A DNA stretch of 64,000 nt from Odiellus spinosus (Eukaryota; Arthropoda; Arachnida; Opiliones; Phalangiidae). Below, one piece after another: positions 32,390-44,649 of this stretch. Below the pieces are notes generated by a model, which was not told where the DNA came from, ran no database searches, and saw nothing but the letters and a program-made list of their open reading frames with translations. A program made the translations under genes and the position numbers. The stretch is from NCBI GenBank assembly GCA_963920705.1, contig OY987225.1:4466334-4530333 (forward strand), given 5' to 3'. Numbering within the stretch: the first letter of the stretch is position 1; each line of letters begins with the position of its first letter.

Positions 32390-33398
32390 TCTTATATTCT
32401 TATATATAAAAACCACGACGTTCGTTCGTTCGTTCGTCGGTTCGTTTTTTCGCGGGGGAATTTATTCCGAGCCGTTCCGGCCCCCCACGAGTTCGCTAAT
32501 TTTATTGCTCTTGGAGAAACACGCCGTCTACGGAACAAAATTTAATCTGGGTTCGTAGTTCATTTTAAATTAAAATTAGAATTAAAATTAGAATTAATTG
32601 AAAAATTAAATCTTCGATTTGGTATCGTTACAAACGTTTCAGTGTTTCGTTAATTTTCTTCCTGTTAGGCCTCCGCTCAGTTTAAATTATAAAATTTAAT
32701 CGGGGTTCGTACCGCTTTTTACTCTTTTTAAATTAAAATTAAAGTTAAAAATTCCAGTTCGATAAAGGCTTCCGTTCGTTAACACGATAATCTGTCGTTT
32801 CAGGAGGATCCCGTTGCGGGATGCCTCGCCTTAACGCCGGCCTCCCATTGGTTGATAATGATTTGTATAGTGTAGGGTCTTTTTTTTTTTTTCCCACGGA
32901 GGATTGTTAGACGCGGAGTAGTAGTCTTATATATTAAAACCCCGCTTAGCATTACAGGGAGCATTTAAAAATGGAGTGGTAATAAATTTTAAACGGAACC
33001 TTTTAAACTAACGGAAAAAGATGAACATCATGATGGCCGCCTGCAAAAAGATGAGAGTTAGATGGACGCCTGAAAAAAGATGAAAAGCAAGATGGCCGCC
33101 TGAAAAAAAAGATGAAAATTAAGATGGAAGCATGAAAAAAGATGAAAAGCAAGATGGCCGCCTTAAAAAGGATGAAAAGTAAGATGGCCGCATGAAAAAA
33201 GATGAAAAGTAAGATGGCCGCATGAAAAAAGATGAAAAGTAAGATGGCCGCATGAAAAAAGATGAAAAGTAAGATGGCCGCATGAAAAGCAAGATGGCCG
33301 CCGAAAAAAAGGTGGAAAGGAAGAGGACCGCCCTTAAAAATTTCATTAGGCCCGAAGCAACTGGATGAAACCCGCCCGTAGGGCGGGCTTTCAGCTAG
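32390..33398 (+). mobile_element. 1009 bp non-autonomous Helitron
   Basis: The insertion begins TCTTATATTC and ends CTAG, and sits exactly between A and T of the site TTTATGA|TAGAATAT, known from the intact left TIR. A 7 bp GC-rich hairpin (CCCGCCC-GTA-GGGCGGG, 33371-33387) precedes the CTAG end by 7 bp. The TC start, CTRR end, 3' hairpin and A|T target without duplication are the defining Helitron features. It carries GTTCGTTCGTTCG near the 5' end and a 30 bp minisatellite at 33003-33330. There is no Rep/helicase ORF. Confidence 0.93.
33003..33330. repeat. 30 bp minisatellite inside the Helitron
   Basis: Repeats of a 30 bp unit (AAGATGGCCGCATGAAAAAA plus GATGAAAAGT) fill this interval, with central copies identical and outer copies varied in length. 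The open frame spanning it on the minus strand is a by-product of a unit length divisible by three. Arrays near the 3' end are common in Helitrons. Confidence 0.88.
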
Positions 33399-33657
33399 TA
33401 GAATATAAATTGTAGCCCTAATCAAGGCCTTTCTTTTAAGATACGCCGGGTTGTGATAAGAGAATTAGCGGCTGAGATAGAGCTGATTAAAACTTTGTTG
33501 CAGGCGCCATCTTTAAATGGCCGCCGTTTATTATAGCTGGGCGCTAGAGGGCGCCGGCAAACGGTTTCTGACTACTGATTCACTACTTTATATGAAAATA
33601 ATATCGCCTTTTGGTCCGCCGAGTTGGTACTCGAATTTATACCTGGCTCATGGACTA

Positions 33658-36600
33658 AAAATGGGCAATGGTAAAAATGTAGAAATTTGACTGAAACAAG
33701 TGCGGATGCCGCAGTTATTTACATCAAAAATGAAGAAATTAATTTAAATTGAGTTTAAAGGGCAATGGTAAAAATGTAGAGATCTGACTGAATCAAGTGC
33801 GGCTGCCCCAGCTATTAACATCAAAAATTATGAAAAAATTAATTTTAATTGGGTTTAAAGGGCAATGGTAAAAATATAGAGATTTGACTGAATCAAGTGC
33901 GGCTGCCGCAGCTATTAAAATCAAAAATTATGAAAAAATTAAGTTTAATTGGGATTAAAGGGCACTGGTAAAAATGTAGAGATTTGAGTGAATCAAGTGC
34001 GGCTGCCGCAGCTATTAACATCAAAAATTATGAAAAAATTAATATAAATTGGGTTTAAAGGGCAATGGTAAAATGTAGAGATCTGACTGAATCAAGTGAG
34101 GCTGCCCCAGCTTTTAACATAAAAATTATGAAAAAATTAATTTTAATTGGGTTTAAAGGGCAATGGTAAAAATGAAGAGATCTGACTGAATCAAGTGAGG
34201 TTGCCCCAGCTATTAACATCAAAAATTATGAAAAAACTAATTTTAATTGGGTTTAAAGGGCAATGGTAAAAATGTATATATCTGCCTGACTCAAGTGAGG
34301 CTGCCCCAGCTATTAACATCAAAAATTATGAAAAAATTTATTTTAATTGGGTTTAAAGGGCAATGGTAAAATGTAGAGATCTGACTGAATCAAGTGAGGC
34401 TGCCCCAGCTTTTAACATAAAAATAATGAAAAAATTAATTTTAATTGGGTTTAAAGGGCAATGGTAAAAATGTAGAGATCTGCCTGAATCAAGTGAGGCT
34501 GCCCCAGCTATTAACATAAAAATTATGAAATTTTTTATTTTAATTGTGTTTAAAGGGCAATGGTAAAAATGTAGAGGTGAGGCTGCCCCAGATATTAACA
34601 TCAAAAATTATAAAAAAATTAATTTTAATTGGGTTTAAAGGGCAATGGTAAAAATTTAGAGATCTGACTGAATCAAGTGAGGCTGCCCCATCTATTAACA
34701 TCAAAAATTGTGAAAAAATTAATTTTAATTTGGTTTAAAGGACAATGGTAAAAATGTAGAGAACTGCCTAAATCAAGTTCGGCTGCCGCAGCTATTAACA
34801 TCAAAAATTATGAAAACATTAATTTTAATTGGGATTAAAGGGCACTGGTAAAAATGTAGAGATTTGACTGAATCAAGTGCGGCTGCCGCAGCTATTAAAA
34901 TGAAAAATTATGAAAAAATTAAGTTTAATTGGGATTAAAGGGCACTGGTAAAAATGTAGAGATTTGACTGAATCAAGTGCGGCTGCCGCAGCTATTAACA
35001 TCAAAAATTATGAAAAAATTAATATAAATTGGGTTGAAAGGGCAATGGTAAAAATGTAGAGATCTGACTGAATCAAGTGAGGCTGCCCCAGCTATTAACA
35101 TCAAAAATTATGGAAAAATTAATTTTAATTGGGTTTAAAGGGCAATGGTAAAAATGTACAGATCTGCCTGAATCAAGTGAGCCTGCCCCAGCTATTAACA
35201 TAAAAATTATGAAAAAATTTATTTTAATTGGTTTTAAAGGGCAATTGTAAAAATGTAGAGATCTGCCTGAATCAAGTGAGGCTGCCCCAGCTATTAACAT
35301 GAAAAATTATGAAAAAAATTATTTTAATTGGGTTTAAAGGGCAATGGTAAAATGTAGAGATCTGACTGAATCAAGTGAGGCTGCCCCAGCTTTTAACATA
35401 AAAATTATGAAAAAATTAATTTTAATTGGGTTTAAAGGGCAATGGTAAAAATGTAGAGATCTGCCTGAATCAAGTGAGGCTGCCCAAGCTATTAACATAA
35501 AAATTTTGAAAATTAATATTTTAATTGTGTTTAAAGGGCAATGGTAAAAATGTACAGATCTGCCTGAATCAAGTGAGGCTGCCCCAGCTATTAACATCAA
35601 AAATTGTGAAAAAATTAATTTTAATTGGGTTTAAAGGGCAATGGTAAAAATTTAGAGTACTGACTGAATCAAGTGAGGCTGCCCCCAGCTATTAACATCA
35701 AAAATTGTGAAAAAATTTATTTTAATTGGGTTTAAAGGGCAATGGTAAAATGTAGAGATCTGACTGAATCAAGTGAGGCTGCCCCAGCTTTTAACATAAA
35801 AATTATGAAAAAATTAATTGGGTTTAAAGGGCAATGGTAAAAATGTAGAGATCTGCCTGAATCAAGTGAGGCTGCCCCAGCTATTAACATAAAAATTATG
35901 AAATTTTTTATTTTAATTGTGTTTAAAGGGCAATGGTAAAAATGTAGAGATCTGCCTGAATTAAGTGAGGCTGCCCAAGATATTAACATCAAAAATTATG
36001 AAAAAAAAAAAATTTAATTGGGTTTAAAGGGCAATGGTAAAAATGTAGTGATCTGACTGAATCAAGTGAGGCTGCCCCAGCTATTAACATCAAAAATTGT
36101 GAAAAAAATAATTTTAATTTGGTTCAAAGGACAATGGTAAAAATGTAGAGAACTGCCTAAATCAAGTTCGGCTGCCGCAGCTATTAACATCAAAAATTAT
36201 GAAAACATTAATTTTAATTGGGATTAAAGGGCACTGGTAAAAATTTAGAGTACTGACTGAATCAAGTGTGGCTGCCGCAGCTATTAACATCAAAAATTAT
36301 GAAAAAATTAATATAAATTGGGTTGAAAGGGCAATGGTAAAAATGTAGAGATCTGACTGAATCAAGTGAGGCTGCCCCAGCTATTAACATCAAAAATTAT
36401 GAAAAAATTTATTTTAATTGGTTTTAAAGGGCAATTGTAAAAATGTAGAGATCTGCCTGAATCAAGTGAGGCTGCCCCAGCTATTAACATGAAAAATTAT
36501 GAAAAAAAATTATTTTAATTGGGTTTAAAGGGCAATGGTAAAATGTAGAGATCTGACTGAATCAAGTGAGGCTGCCCCAGCTTTTAACATAAAAATTATG

Positions 36601-39600
36601 AAAAAATTAATTTTAATTGGGTTTAAAGGGCAATGGTAAAAATGTAGAGATCTGCCTGAATCAAGTGAGGCTGCCCAAGCTATTAACATAAAAATTTTGA
36701 AAATTAATATTTTAATTGTGTTTAAAGGGCAATGGTAAAAATGTACAGATCTGCCTGAATCAAGTGAGGCTGCCCCAGCTATTAACATCAAAAATTGTGA
36801 AAAAATTAATTTTAATTGGGTTTAAAGGGCAATGGTAAAAATTTAGAGTACTGACTGAATCAAGTGAGGCTGCCCCCAGCTATTAACATCAAAAATTGTG
36901 AAAAAATTTATTTTAATTGGGTTTAAAGGGCAATGGTAAAATGTAGAGATCTGACTGAATCAAGTGAGGCTGCCCCAGCTTTTAACATAAAAATTATGAA
37001 AAAATTAATTGGGTTTAAAGGGCAATGGTAAAAATGTAGAGATCTGCCTGAATCAAGTGAGGCTGCCCCAGCTATTAACATAAAAATTATGAAATTTTTT
37101 ATTTTAATTGTGTTTAAAGGGCAATGGTAAAAATGTAGAGATCTGCCTGAATTAAGTGAGGCTGCCCAAGATATTAACATCAAAAATTATGAAAAAAAAA
37201 ATTTTAATTGGGTTTAAAGGGCAATGGTAAAAATGTAGTGATCTGACTGAATCAAGTGAGGCTGCCCCAGCTATTAACATCAAAAATTGTGAAAAAAATA
37301 ATTTTAATTTGGTTCAAAGGACAATGGTAAAAATGTAGAGAACTGCCTAAATCAAGTTCGGCTGCCGCAGCTATTAACATCAAAAATTATGAAAACATTA
37401 ATTTTAATTGGGATTAAAGGGCACTGGTAAAAATTTAGAGTACTGACTGAATCAAGTGTGGCTGCCGCAGCTATTAACATCAAAAATTATGAAAAAATTA
37501 ATATAAATTGGGTTGAAAGGGCAATGGTAAAAATGTACAGATCTGCCTGAATCAAGTGAGGCTGCCCCAGATATTAACATAAAAATTATGAAAAAAATTA
37601 TTTTAATTGGGTTTAAAGGGCAATTGTAAAAATGTAGAGATCTGCCTGAATCAAGTGAGGCTGCCCCAGCTATTAACATCAAAAATTATGAAAAAAATTA
37701 TTTTAATTGGGTTTAAAGGGCAATGGTAAAAATGTACAGATCTGCCTGAATCAAGTGAGGCTGCCCCAGCTATTAACATAAAAATTATGAAAATTTATAT
37801 TTTAATTGTGTTTAAAGGGCAATGGTAAAAATGTGCAGATCTGCCTTAATCAAGTGAGGCTGCCCAAGCTATTAACATAAAAATTTTGAAAATTTATATT
37901 TTAATTGTGTTTAAAGGGCAATGGTAAAAATGTGCAGATCTGCCTGAATCAAGTGAAGCTGCCCCAGATATTAACATCAAAAATTATGAAAAAATTAATT
38001 TTAATTGGGTTTAAAGGGCAATGGTAAAAATGTAGAGATCTGACTGAATCAAGTTAGGCTGCCTCAGCTATTAACATCAAAAATTGTGAAAAAATTAATT
38101 TTAATTGGGTTTAAAGGGCACTGGTAAAAATGTACAGATCTGCCTGAATCAAGTGAGGCTGCCGCAGCTATTAAAATCAAAAATTATGAAAAAATTAAGT
38201 TTAATTGGGATTTAAGGGCACTGGTAAAAATGTAGAGATTTGACTGAATCAAGTGAGGCTGCCCCAGCTATTAACTTCAAAAATTATGAAAAAATTAATT
38301 TTAATTGGGTTTAAAGGGCAATGGTAAAAATGTACAGATCTGCCTGAATCAAGTGAGGCTGCCCCAGCTATTAACATAAAAATTATGAAAAAAATGATTT
38401 TAATTGGATTTAAAGGGCAATGGTAAAATGTAGAGATCTGACTGAATCAAGTGAGGCTGCCCCAGCTTTTAACATAAAAATTATGAAAAAATTAATTTTA
38501 ATTGGGTTTAAGGGGCAATGGTAAAAATGTAGAGATCTGCCTGAATCAAGTAAGGCTGCCCAAGCTATTAACATCAAAAATTATGAAAAAATTAATTTTA
38601 ATTGGGTTTAAAGCGCAATGGTAGAAATGTACAGATCTGCCTGAATCAAGTGAGGCTGCCCCAGCTATTAACATAAAAATTATGAAAAAAATAATTTTAA
38701 TTGGGTTGAAAGAGCAATGGTAAAAATGTAGAGATCTGCCTGAATCAAGTGAGGCTGCCCCAGCTATTAACATCAAAAATTATGAAACAAATTATTTTAA
38801 TTGGGTTTAAAGGGCAATGGTAAAAATGTAGAGATCTGCCTGAATCAAGTGAGGCTACCCCAGATATTAACCTCAAAAATTATGAAAAAAATAATTTTAA
38901 TTGAGTTTAAAGGGCAATGGTAAAAATATAGAGATCTGACTGAATCAAGTGAGGCTGCCCCAGCTATTAACATCAAAAATTGTGAAAAAAATAATTTTAA
39001 TTTGGTTTAAAGGACAATGGTAAAAATATAGAGATCTGACTGAATCAAGTGAGGCTGCCCCAGCTATTATCATAAAAATTTTGAAATTTTTTATTTTAAT
39101 TGTGTTTAAAGGGCAATGGTAAAAATGTACAGATCTGCCTGAATCAAGTGAGGCTGCCCCAGATATTAACCTCAAAAATTATGAAAAAAATCATTTTAAT
39201 TGAGTTTAAAGGGCAATGGTAAAAATATAGAGATCTGACTGAATCAAGTGAGGCTGCCCCAGCTATTAACATCAAAAATTGTGAAAAAAATAATTTTAAT
39301 TTGGTTTAAAGGACAATGGTAAAAATGTAGAGAACTGCCTAAATCAAGATCGGCTGCCGCAGCTATTAACATCAAAAATTATGAAAACATTAATTTTAAT
39401 TGGGATTAAAGGGCACTGGTAAAAATGTAGAGATTTGACTGAATCAAGTGCGGCTGCCGCAGCTATTAAAATCAAAAATTATGAAAAAATTAAGTTTAAT
39501 TGGGATTAAAGGGCACTGGTAAAAATGTAGAGATTTGACTGAATCAAGTGCGGCTGCCGCAGCTATTAACATCAAAAATTATGAAAAAATTAATTTTAAT

Positions 39601-40046
39601 TGGGTTTAAAGGGCAATGGTAAAAATGTACAGATCTGCCTGAATCAAGTGAGGCTGCCCCAGCTATTAACATAAAAATTATGAAAAAAATTATTTTAATT
39701 GGGTTTAAAGGGCAATTGTAAAAATGTAGAGATCTGCCTGAATCAAGTGAGGCTGCCCCAGCTATTAACATCAAAAATTATGAAAAAAATTATTTTAATT
39801 GGGTTTAAAGGGCAATGGTAAAATGTAGAGATCTGACTGAATCAAGTGAGGCTGCCCCAGCTTTTAACATAAAAATTATGAAAAAAATTATTTTAATTGT
39901 GTTTAAAGGGCAATGGTAAAAATGTAGAGATCTGCCTGAATCAAGTGAGGCTGCCCAAGCTATTAACATAAAAAATTATGAAAAAATTAATTTTAATTGG
40001 GTTTAAAGGGCAATGGTAAAAATGTACAGATCTGCCTGAATCAAGT
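33658..40046 (-). repeat. ~100 bp satellite array A (about 64 monomers)
   Basis: Tandem monomers of 99-100 bp (blocks AGGGCAATGGTAAAAATGTA, CTGAATCAAGTGAGGCTGCC, CAGCTATTAACATCAAAAAT) run without a break. Two variants alternate: one has GAGGCTGCCCCAGC, the other the palindrome-like GCGGCTGCCGCAGC, and the second usually also has GGCACTGG and GATTTGACTG. A 12-monomer block of 1191 bp is repeated almost exactly (e.g. 35334-35992 and 36525-37183). Orientation is opposite to array B at 46799-64000. The periodic open frames are not genes. Confidence 0.97.
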
Positions 40047-40296
40047 CTCAATTGGAAGGTTTGGTATGAGAAGAATGTTTCTAACATCTTTGCAGCCTTG
40101 GATTATCTCAGAGCTACATCCTCGCAAATGGAAGCTTCTATACAAAGCGAAGATATCTAGCTTCCTTCCCACGTTGGACTTGCAACCTTGGATAATAGAG
40201 GAGCTATAACAAGACCGACACGACAAGGTGTGACTCTACTTCAGACAAATTATCATTGTATTAGAGAGTTAACAATTAAAAATAATGGTCTACAGT
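40047..40296. other. Short unique segment between satellite A and the hAT element
   Basis: About 250 bp with two diverged copies of TTGCAGCCTTGGATTATC / TTGCAACCTTGGATAATA (about 40090 and 40179) around an inner inverted repeat (GGAAGCTTCTATAC .. ATCTAGCTTCC). It is the pre-hAT sequence that continues after the hAT at 44000, as the shared target duplication shows. Confidence 0.55.
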
Positions 40297-40304
40297 CTTT
40301 AGTG

Positions 40305-43300
40305 CAGGGGCGCCGATCCTGTGGGGGCTGTGGGTGCCCGGGCCCCCCCTGGGAAGATTCTGGGGGGGCAGAGCCCCCCAGAATATTTCCAGAGCCCCCT
40401 TTGTAATCTGGCATATCTTATGGGGGTCGTGGGCTCAAGGTCCCACAAAAAACTGTGTGAGAATTGAGAAAAGCCAGTAAGCCTAAATGACGTATTATTA
40501 TCAAACATTGAGTTAATGTTCAATCAAATTGAATCAATTTTCCCGACAAAATTCCACCCGAAAATTGCTATTACCGCTGTCTTGAACCCGACATCAACCT
40601 TTTAACCATAGAGCCATCTCTTGCCTCTTTCTGCAGTTATTTTTATATATTTTTAAGTTTGCAATCAGCACTTTTTTGGCGTCCCGCGTTACCCAGTCCC
40701 AAGGTAGCCCTGCAGTTCGCCCGCGCGGCGCGCCATTCTCTACGAGTCTACGTAGATCCTCTCCATTATCCTTGCGTAGGATAGGCGAGCTCGGCGGCCA
40801 CTTATTCTCGCCTAGTTCTCTCTCATCGTCTTAGGCTCTCATATCTCGTCGCCATTCTCTTTCGTGACTGTTGGAATTTTCGTTGCCAAGGCCCGAAACC
40901 TAATTTTAGTGAAGTACTAAAGTTTAATGCAGTAAGTTAAAAAATATTAAATCTCATCAAACCTTTATTATTTAGCCCCAACGTTAGAAACTCAGAATAT
41001 AATATAAATAATATTTTAACTGTTTCGCAGGAGCCTCTACTGTTCGTCAATCGACATTGACTACATAATAGTATATTAGTAATCATTAGTCAATAATCAA
41101 TGGATAAGTATGTAAAAAAATGGAAGGAAACGGCGGAACCTAATCCTGTAGAACCTGCTCCACAAGCTGGCAAACTGTATGAACCTGAAGAATTTGAGAA
41201 AATAAGTTCTACAAGTTCGATTCCAAAGGTAAAGGACGACGATAGTCATAGTGATTGTGATTCATCCAATTCAAGTGCAACCAAATTTGAGGAATCAAGC
41301 TATAAGGGAGGAAAAAATACCCACAAAGGATTGAAAAATTTCCAAAGGAAATATCAACCACAATGGAATAATTCCTTTCCATGGCTTTTATACAAGAAAG
41401 ACAAGGTTTTTTGCAAACTTTGTCAAACTGCTGTAAGAGAGAAAACCGTTGTAGGTAGTGTGTCTTCTTTAGAGAAGGGAACTTTATCTGCCTTTGTTAA
41501 TGAAGGATTTTCAAATTGGAAGAAAGCTATAGAAAGGTTTAAGAAACACGAAAAAAGCAGTTTCCATCAAGCTGCTACAAATGCTACCTTGTACTCTAAG
41601 AAAAATGTCAACGTTTCCTCTTCACTATCAGCTGCAAAGCTTAAAGAAATGAAACAATCTCGCCAAGCCTTAATGAAAATCTTTTCATCAATCCTCTTTT
41701 TGGCGAAGCAGGGTTTAGCCCTACGAGGACATATAGACCAAAGCTCGAACCTTCACCAGCTGCTTCTATTACGCTCTGAAGATGTGCCAGAACTTAAAGT
41801 TTGGCTAGAACGGAAAACCAAGTGGATATCACATGATACGGTAAATGAGATACTGTCTTTACTCGGGAAATCTACTATAAGACAAATAATAGATCTTATT
41901 AAAGTACACAAATATTTCAGTATAATAGTCGATGAAACCACTGATTTATCAGTAAAGGAGCAAGTTGCTTTTTGTTTCAGAATTGTTGATGAGAATTTTG
42001 ATATTCACGAGTACCTTGTAGGCTTTTACGACACACCTTCAACATCTGCTGAAACTCTATTTTCTATACTAAACGACGTTTTGATACGTTGTGGACTAGA
42101 TATTTCAAACTGCCGCGGCCAGTGCTATGATGGCGCTAGTAACGTCAGTGGTCATTTATCGGGTCTTCGAGCCCGGGTTTTGGAAGTCGAAAAAAGGGCG
42201 CTTTATCTACACTATAGTGCGCACAGTTTGAATCTTGTGGTACAAGATGCTCTTGAAAAAATACCAGCCGTTCGAAATTTTATTGGTATTGCCAAAGATC
42301 TTATAACTTTTGTCAAAGCATCGGCTAAAAGAGTGTCCGTATTCAAAAATCTTCAGGCAGACGAAGAAAGTCTTCACCCTAGCACTGAAAGAAATTTGAG
42401 CTCTTTTTGCCAAACTAGATGGTGCGTTCGAGTCAATTCCTTGAAACGTCTATTAGAAAATTATTCGGTACTGATTCAATTTCTTGAAACCACATCCAAA
42501 ACTGAGACTAGTGAGGCTGGTTTTAAAGCTTCTGGTTTTTTGAAAGCCTTGAAGAAATTTAACTTTTTGTTTTATTTGAAAACGATAATATCAGTCTTTG
42601 ATCGTGTGGAAGTTTTAAATGCTGAATTGCAAAAGGTCAACCTAAACTACAAAGAAGCTCGATCGAAAATTGAGTATATACAGAGAATTCTGAAACAAAA
42701 AAGACAGGATGGATTTGATGAGTTATGGACTTCAATTTGCACATCTGCCAATAGCCACGAAATCACGTAAAATATTTTATTAGTGCATTATTAAAAGTTT
42801 TAAAACCATTATACCACAGCCGTCATTAAATAACTAGTCTATTTATCCTTAACAGAATTCCGCAAAATGCAGGAGGTGCTTCCGCTGGTGCCCGCCAAAG
42901 GAAATTACCAAAACGATTCGACAGTGGAAGTGCAGCCACAACATTTAGCACTCCAAAGGAAGCCTACAGGAAAGAATTCTTTGAAGTGTTGGACCGTACC
43001 ATTACAAGTTTGGAAGATAGATTTCATCCAGAGGTTTTAGACCATCTGGAAGGGATTGAGAAATTTATCATTGGAAATAAAACAGTTCCTGTAGAGACTA
43101 TAACGGAGTTCTATGGAACGGACTTCGACAAAAACCGACTGTTGTTACACAGAGACATGCTTCTAGATGCTGCTGCTTCGGAAAAAAAGAGCCTTTGTAA
43201 TGTAGCTAATGTCATTTCGTTTTTACGTGAGCGCGAATCGCTAAAGACCATGCTACCAGAACTTACCAAGCTTTTAAGAATTTTGCTAACGTTACCGGTA

Positions 43301-43991
43301 AGCTCTGCTACTGCAGAAAGATCTTTTAGCGCTTTAAAAAGACTTAAAACCTATTTACGAAACACTGTGGGCCAACAGAGGTTAAACGACTTAGCTATAC
43401 TACACATTTATAAAAGTTTGGCTGACAACCTTGACCTGGATATTCTCGTAAATAATTTTATCGATGAAAGCTCTATTAGGAAAAATACTTTCTATAAAAC
43501 AAAAATTTAAAGTATCAAGATTTTTGTAAAAATTTGTATTTCTTGCTCTTTTAATGTTTTTGTTAATAAACTGATTAAACTCATTTTCAAATAAAATTCA
43601 AAGATATTCAAGATATTTGAATAATACTTAAGTATGTCCTTTGTTTTATAATAGTTGGTATTATAAAACTTCATTTTGTCCCAACCTTGGAAAAAGGCAA
43701 CATCTTAAATAGAAAGTACAGGTTCTATTTAACGGCTCTTTTTTATGGTTCCAGGGTTATTTACAATACCAATTAATCACCGTATTATTGGCACCTTTTG
43801 AGAGAAGCATCATACCAGGCGTCAATTATAGTATACAAATATACACCTATAGTAGTGGCCCACAAAATGTAGTAGTCAAGAAATTCTGCAAGTATAAGGG
43901 GGAGGAGGGGAGGGGGTGGAATTTTTCTAAAAAAGAAAATCTCGGGCCCAGACCCCCCCCCCCCCGGGAAAAAAAACGATCGGCGCCCCTG
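40305..43991 (+). mobile_element. Complete hAT DNA transposon with 8 bp target duplication
   Basis: The 14 bp terminal inverted repeats are CAGGGGCGCCGATC (left) and GATCGGCGCCCCTG (right), flanked by CTTTAGTG at 40297-40304 and 43992-43999. An 8 bp duplication and CAG..CTG ends are hAT hallmarks. The single gene has two exons with no visible stop or frameshift. A possible 5' UTR intron lies at 40932-41030 (GTAAGT .. TTTCGCAG). Of all elements in the window it is the least degraded. Confidence 0.96.
41100..43510 (+). CDS. hAT transposase, two exons, about 773 aa, intact
   Basis: Exons at 41100-42766 and 42856-43510 join across an 89 bp GTAAAA..TTAACAG intron in phase 2, giving one uninterrupted frame of 774 codons including the stop. 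Residues ~80-165 form a TTF-type zinc finger (FPWLLYKKDKVFCKLC .. FKKHEKSSFHQAA) for terminal-repeat binding. A DUF4371/RNase H-like catalytic region follows, with IIVDETTDLS (Asp near residue 277) and GQCYDGASNVSG (Asp near 342), then HCxW-type equivalents (FCQTRWCVRV). The C-terminal hAT dimerisation domain (LPELTKLLRILLTLPVSSAT, AERSFSALKRLKTYLRN) spans ~692-745. It would cut and paste DNA in the nucleus. The absence of lesions suggests recent activity; host-domesticated use is unlikely because the TIRs are intact. Confidence 0.93.
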
Positions 43992-43999
43992 CTTTAGTG

Positions 44000-44430
44000 T
44001 GAATAACATTGCATTTTCAACAGGTCACAATACACACCAATTTATCTTATGACGTCACAAGTTGTATACACCAATGAAAATCCTTGAAAAATCAGTCAAA
44101 ATTGGGTAAAACAGGTTTTAAATAGGTCTTTAACCACGGAGGTCACGTGTACAGAAGGCCCCTACCAGAGGGCGATTCAAAGGTCATTTGTACGTGGGGA
44201 ACAAAAGAACCAGATTCGTATCATTTGACCTTGGCTGACTCGCCTGATGGCCATTCGAAACCCTTTATTTCTACCCATGCAGACGAACGAAAAAACCTTT
44301 TGGTGTCACTGTCCCTTTAATGTTGATTATGGGGCGGGTTATGTAGGGAAATTTGTGGACTTTCCGGGTGGGGCCCATTAGGCTAATTTGTTGATGGAGT
44401 GGGGTGGAAAGATGTACCCTTCCTTATTTA
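44000..44430. other. Spacer right of hAT, no gene recognised
   Basis: Contains TATGACGTCACAAG (a CRE-like TGACGTCA at about 44051) and CACTGTCCCTTTAAT near 44310, which looks like a lone MITE terminus of the AAAGGGACAGTG type. No partner terminus or credible coding frame is visible. Confidence 0.5.
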
Positions 44431-44612
44431 TTATGGGGGCGGGGCTATTATGCAAATTTGTTTACCTTGGGGGCGGGGCTTATTATGCAAATTTGTTTAC
44501 TTTGGGGCGGGGCTAATTACGCAAATTTGTTTATTTTGGGGGCGGGGCTAATTATGCAAATTTGTTTATTTTGGGGGCGTGGCTTATGCAAATTTGTTTA
44601 CTTGATGACGTC
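44431..44612. repeat. ~36 bp minisatellite of GC-box plus octamer units
   Basis: Five units each combine GGGGCGGGGC with TATTATGCAAATTTGTTTA, i.e. an Sp1-like GC box next to an ATGCAAAT octamer, spaced about 36 bp. Preceding GC-rich variants begin near 44330. Promoter activity is only a possibility. Confidence 0.8.
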
Positions 44613-44649
44613 ATTTGTTTATTTTACCCTTATTGTATAGGAATAAACT

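Larger units (their letters stand above)
25756..33657 (-). mobile_element. Academ-like DNA transposon with ~600 bp inverted repeats
   Basis: The left repeat (25756-26364) begins TAGTCCATGAGCCAG. The right repeat (31581-33657) is its reverse complement, interrupted by a foldback element (31660-32121) and a Helitron (32390-33398). Subtracting the two insertions and one 8 bp duplication leaves about 598 bp, matching the 609 bp left copy. Between the repeats one decayed gene encodes a PIN/XPG-like nuclease and a CXC-type cysteine tail. XPG-type nuclease proteins of this kind are, from memory, characteristic of Academ elements; the superfamily call is inference. No target duplication is seen: the left flank is the non-LTR element, the right flank is satellite. 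Confidence 0.75.

Noticed and set aside
33003-33425. 140-codon hydrophobic repetitive ORF
   Set aside because: It is the 30 bp array within the Helitron read on the minus strand.
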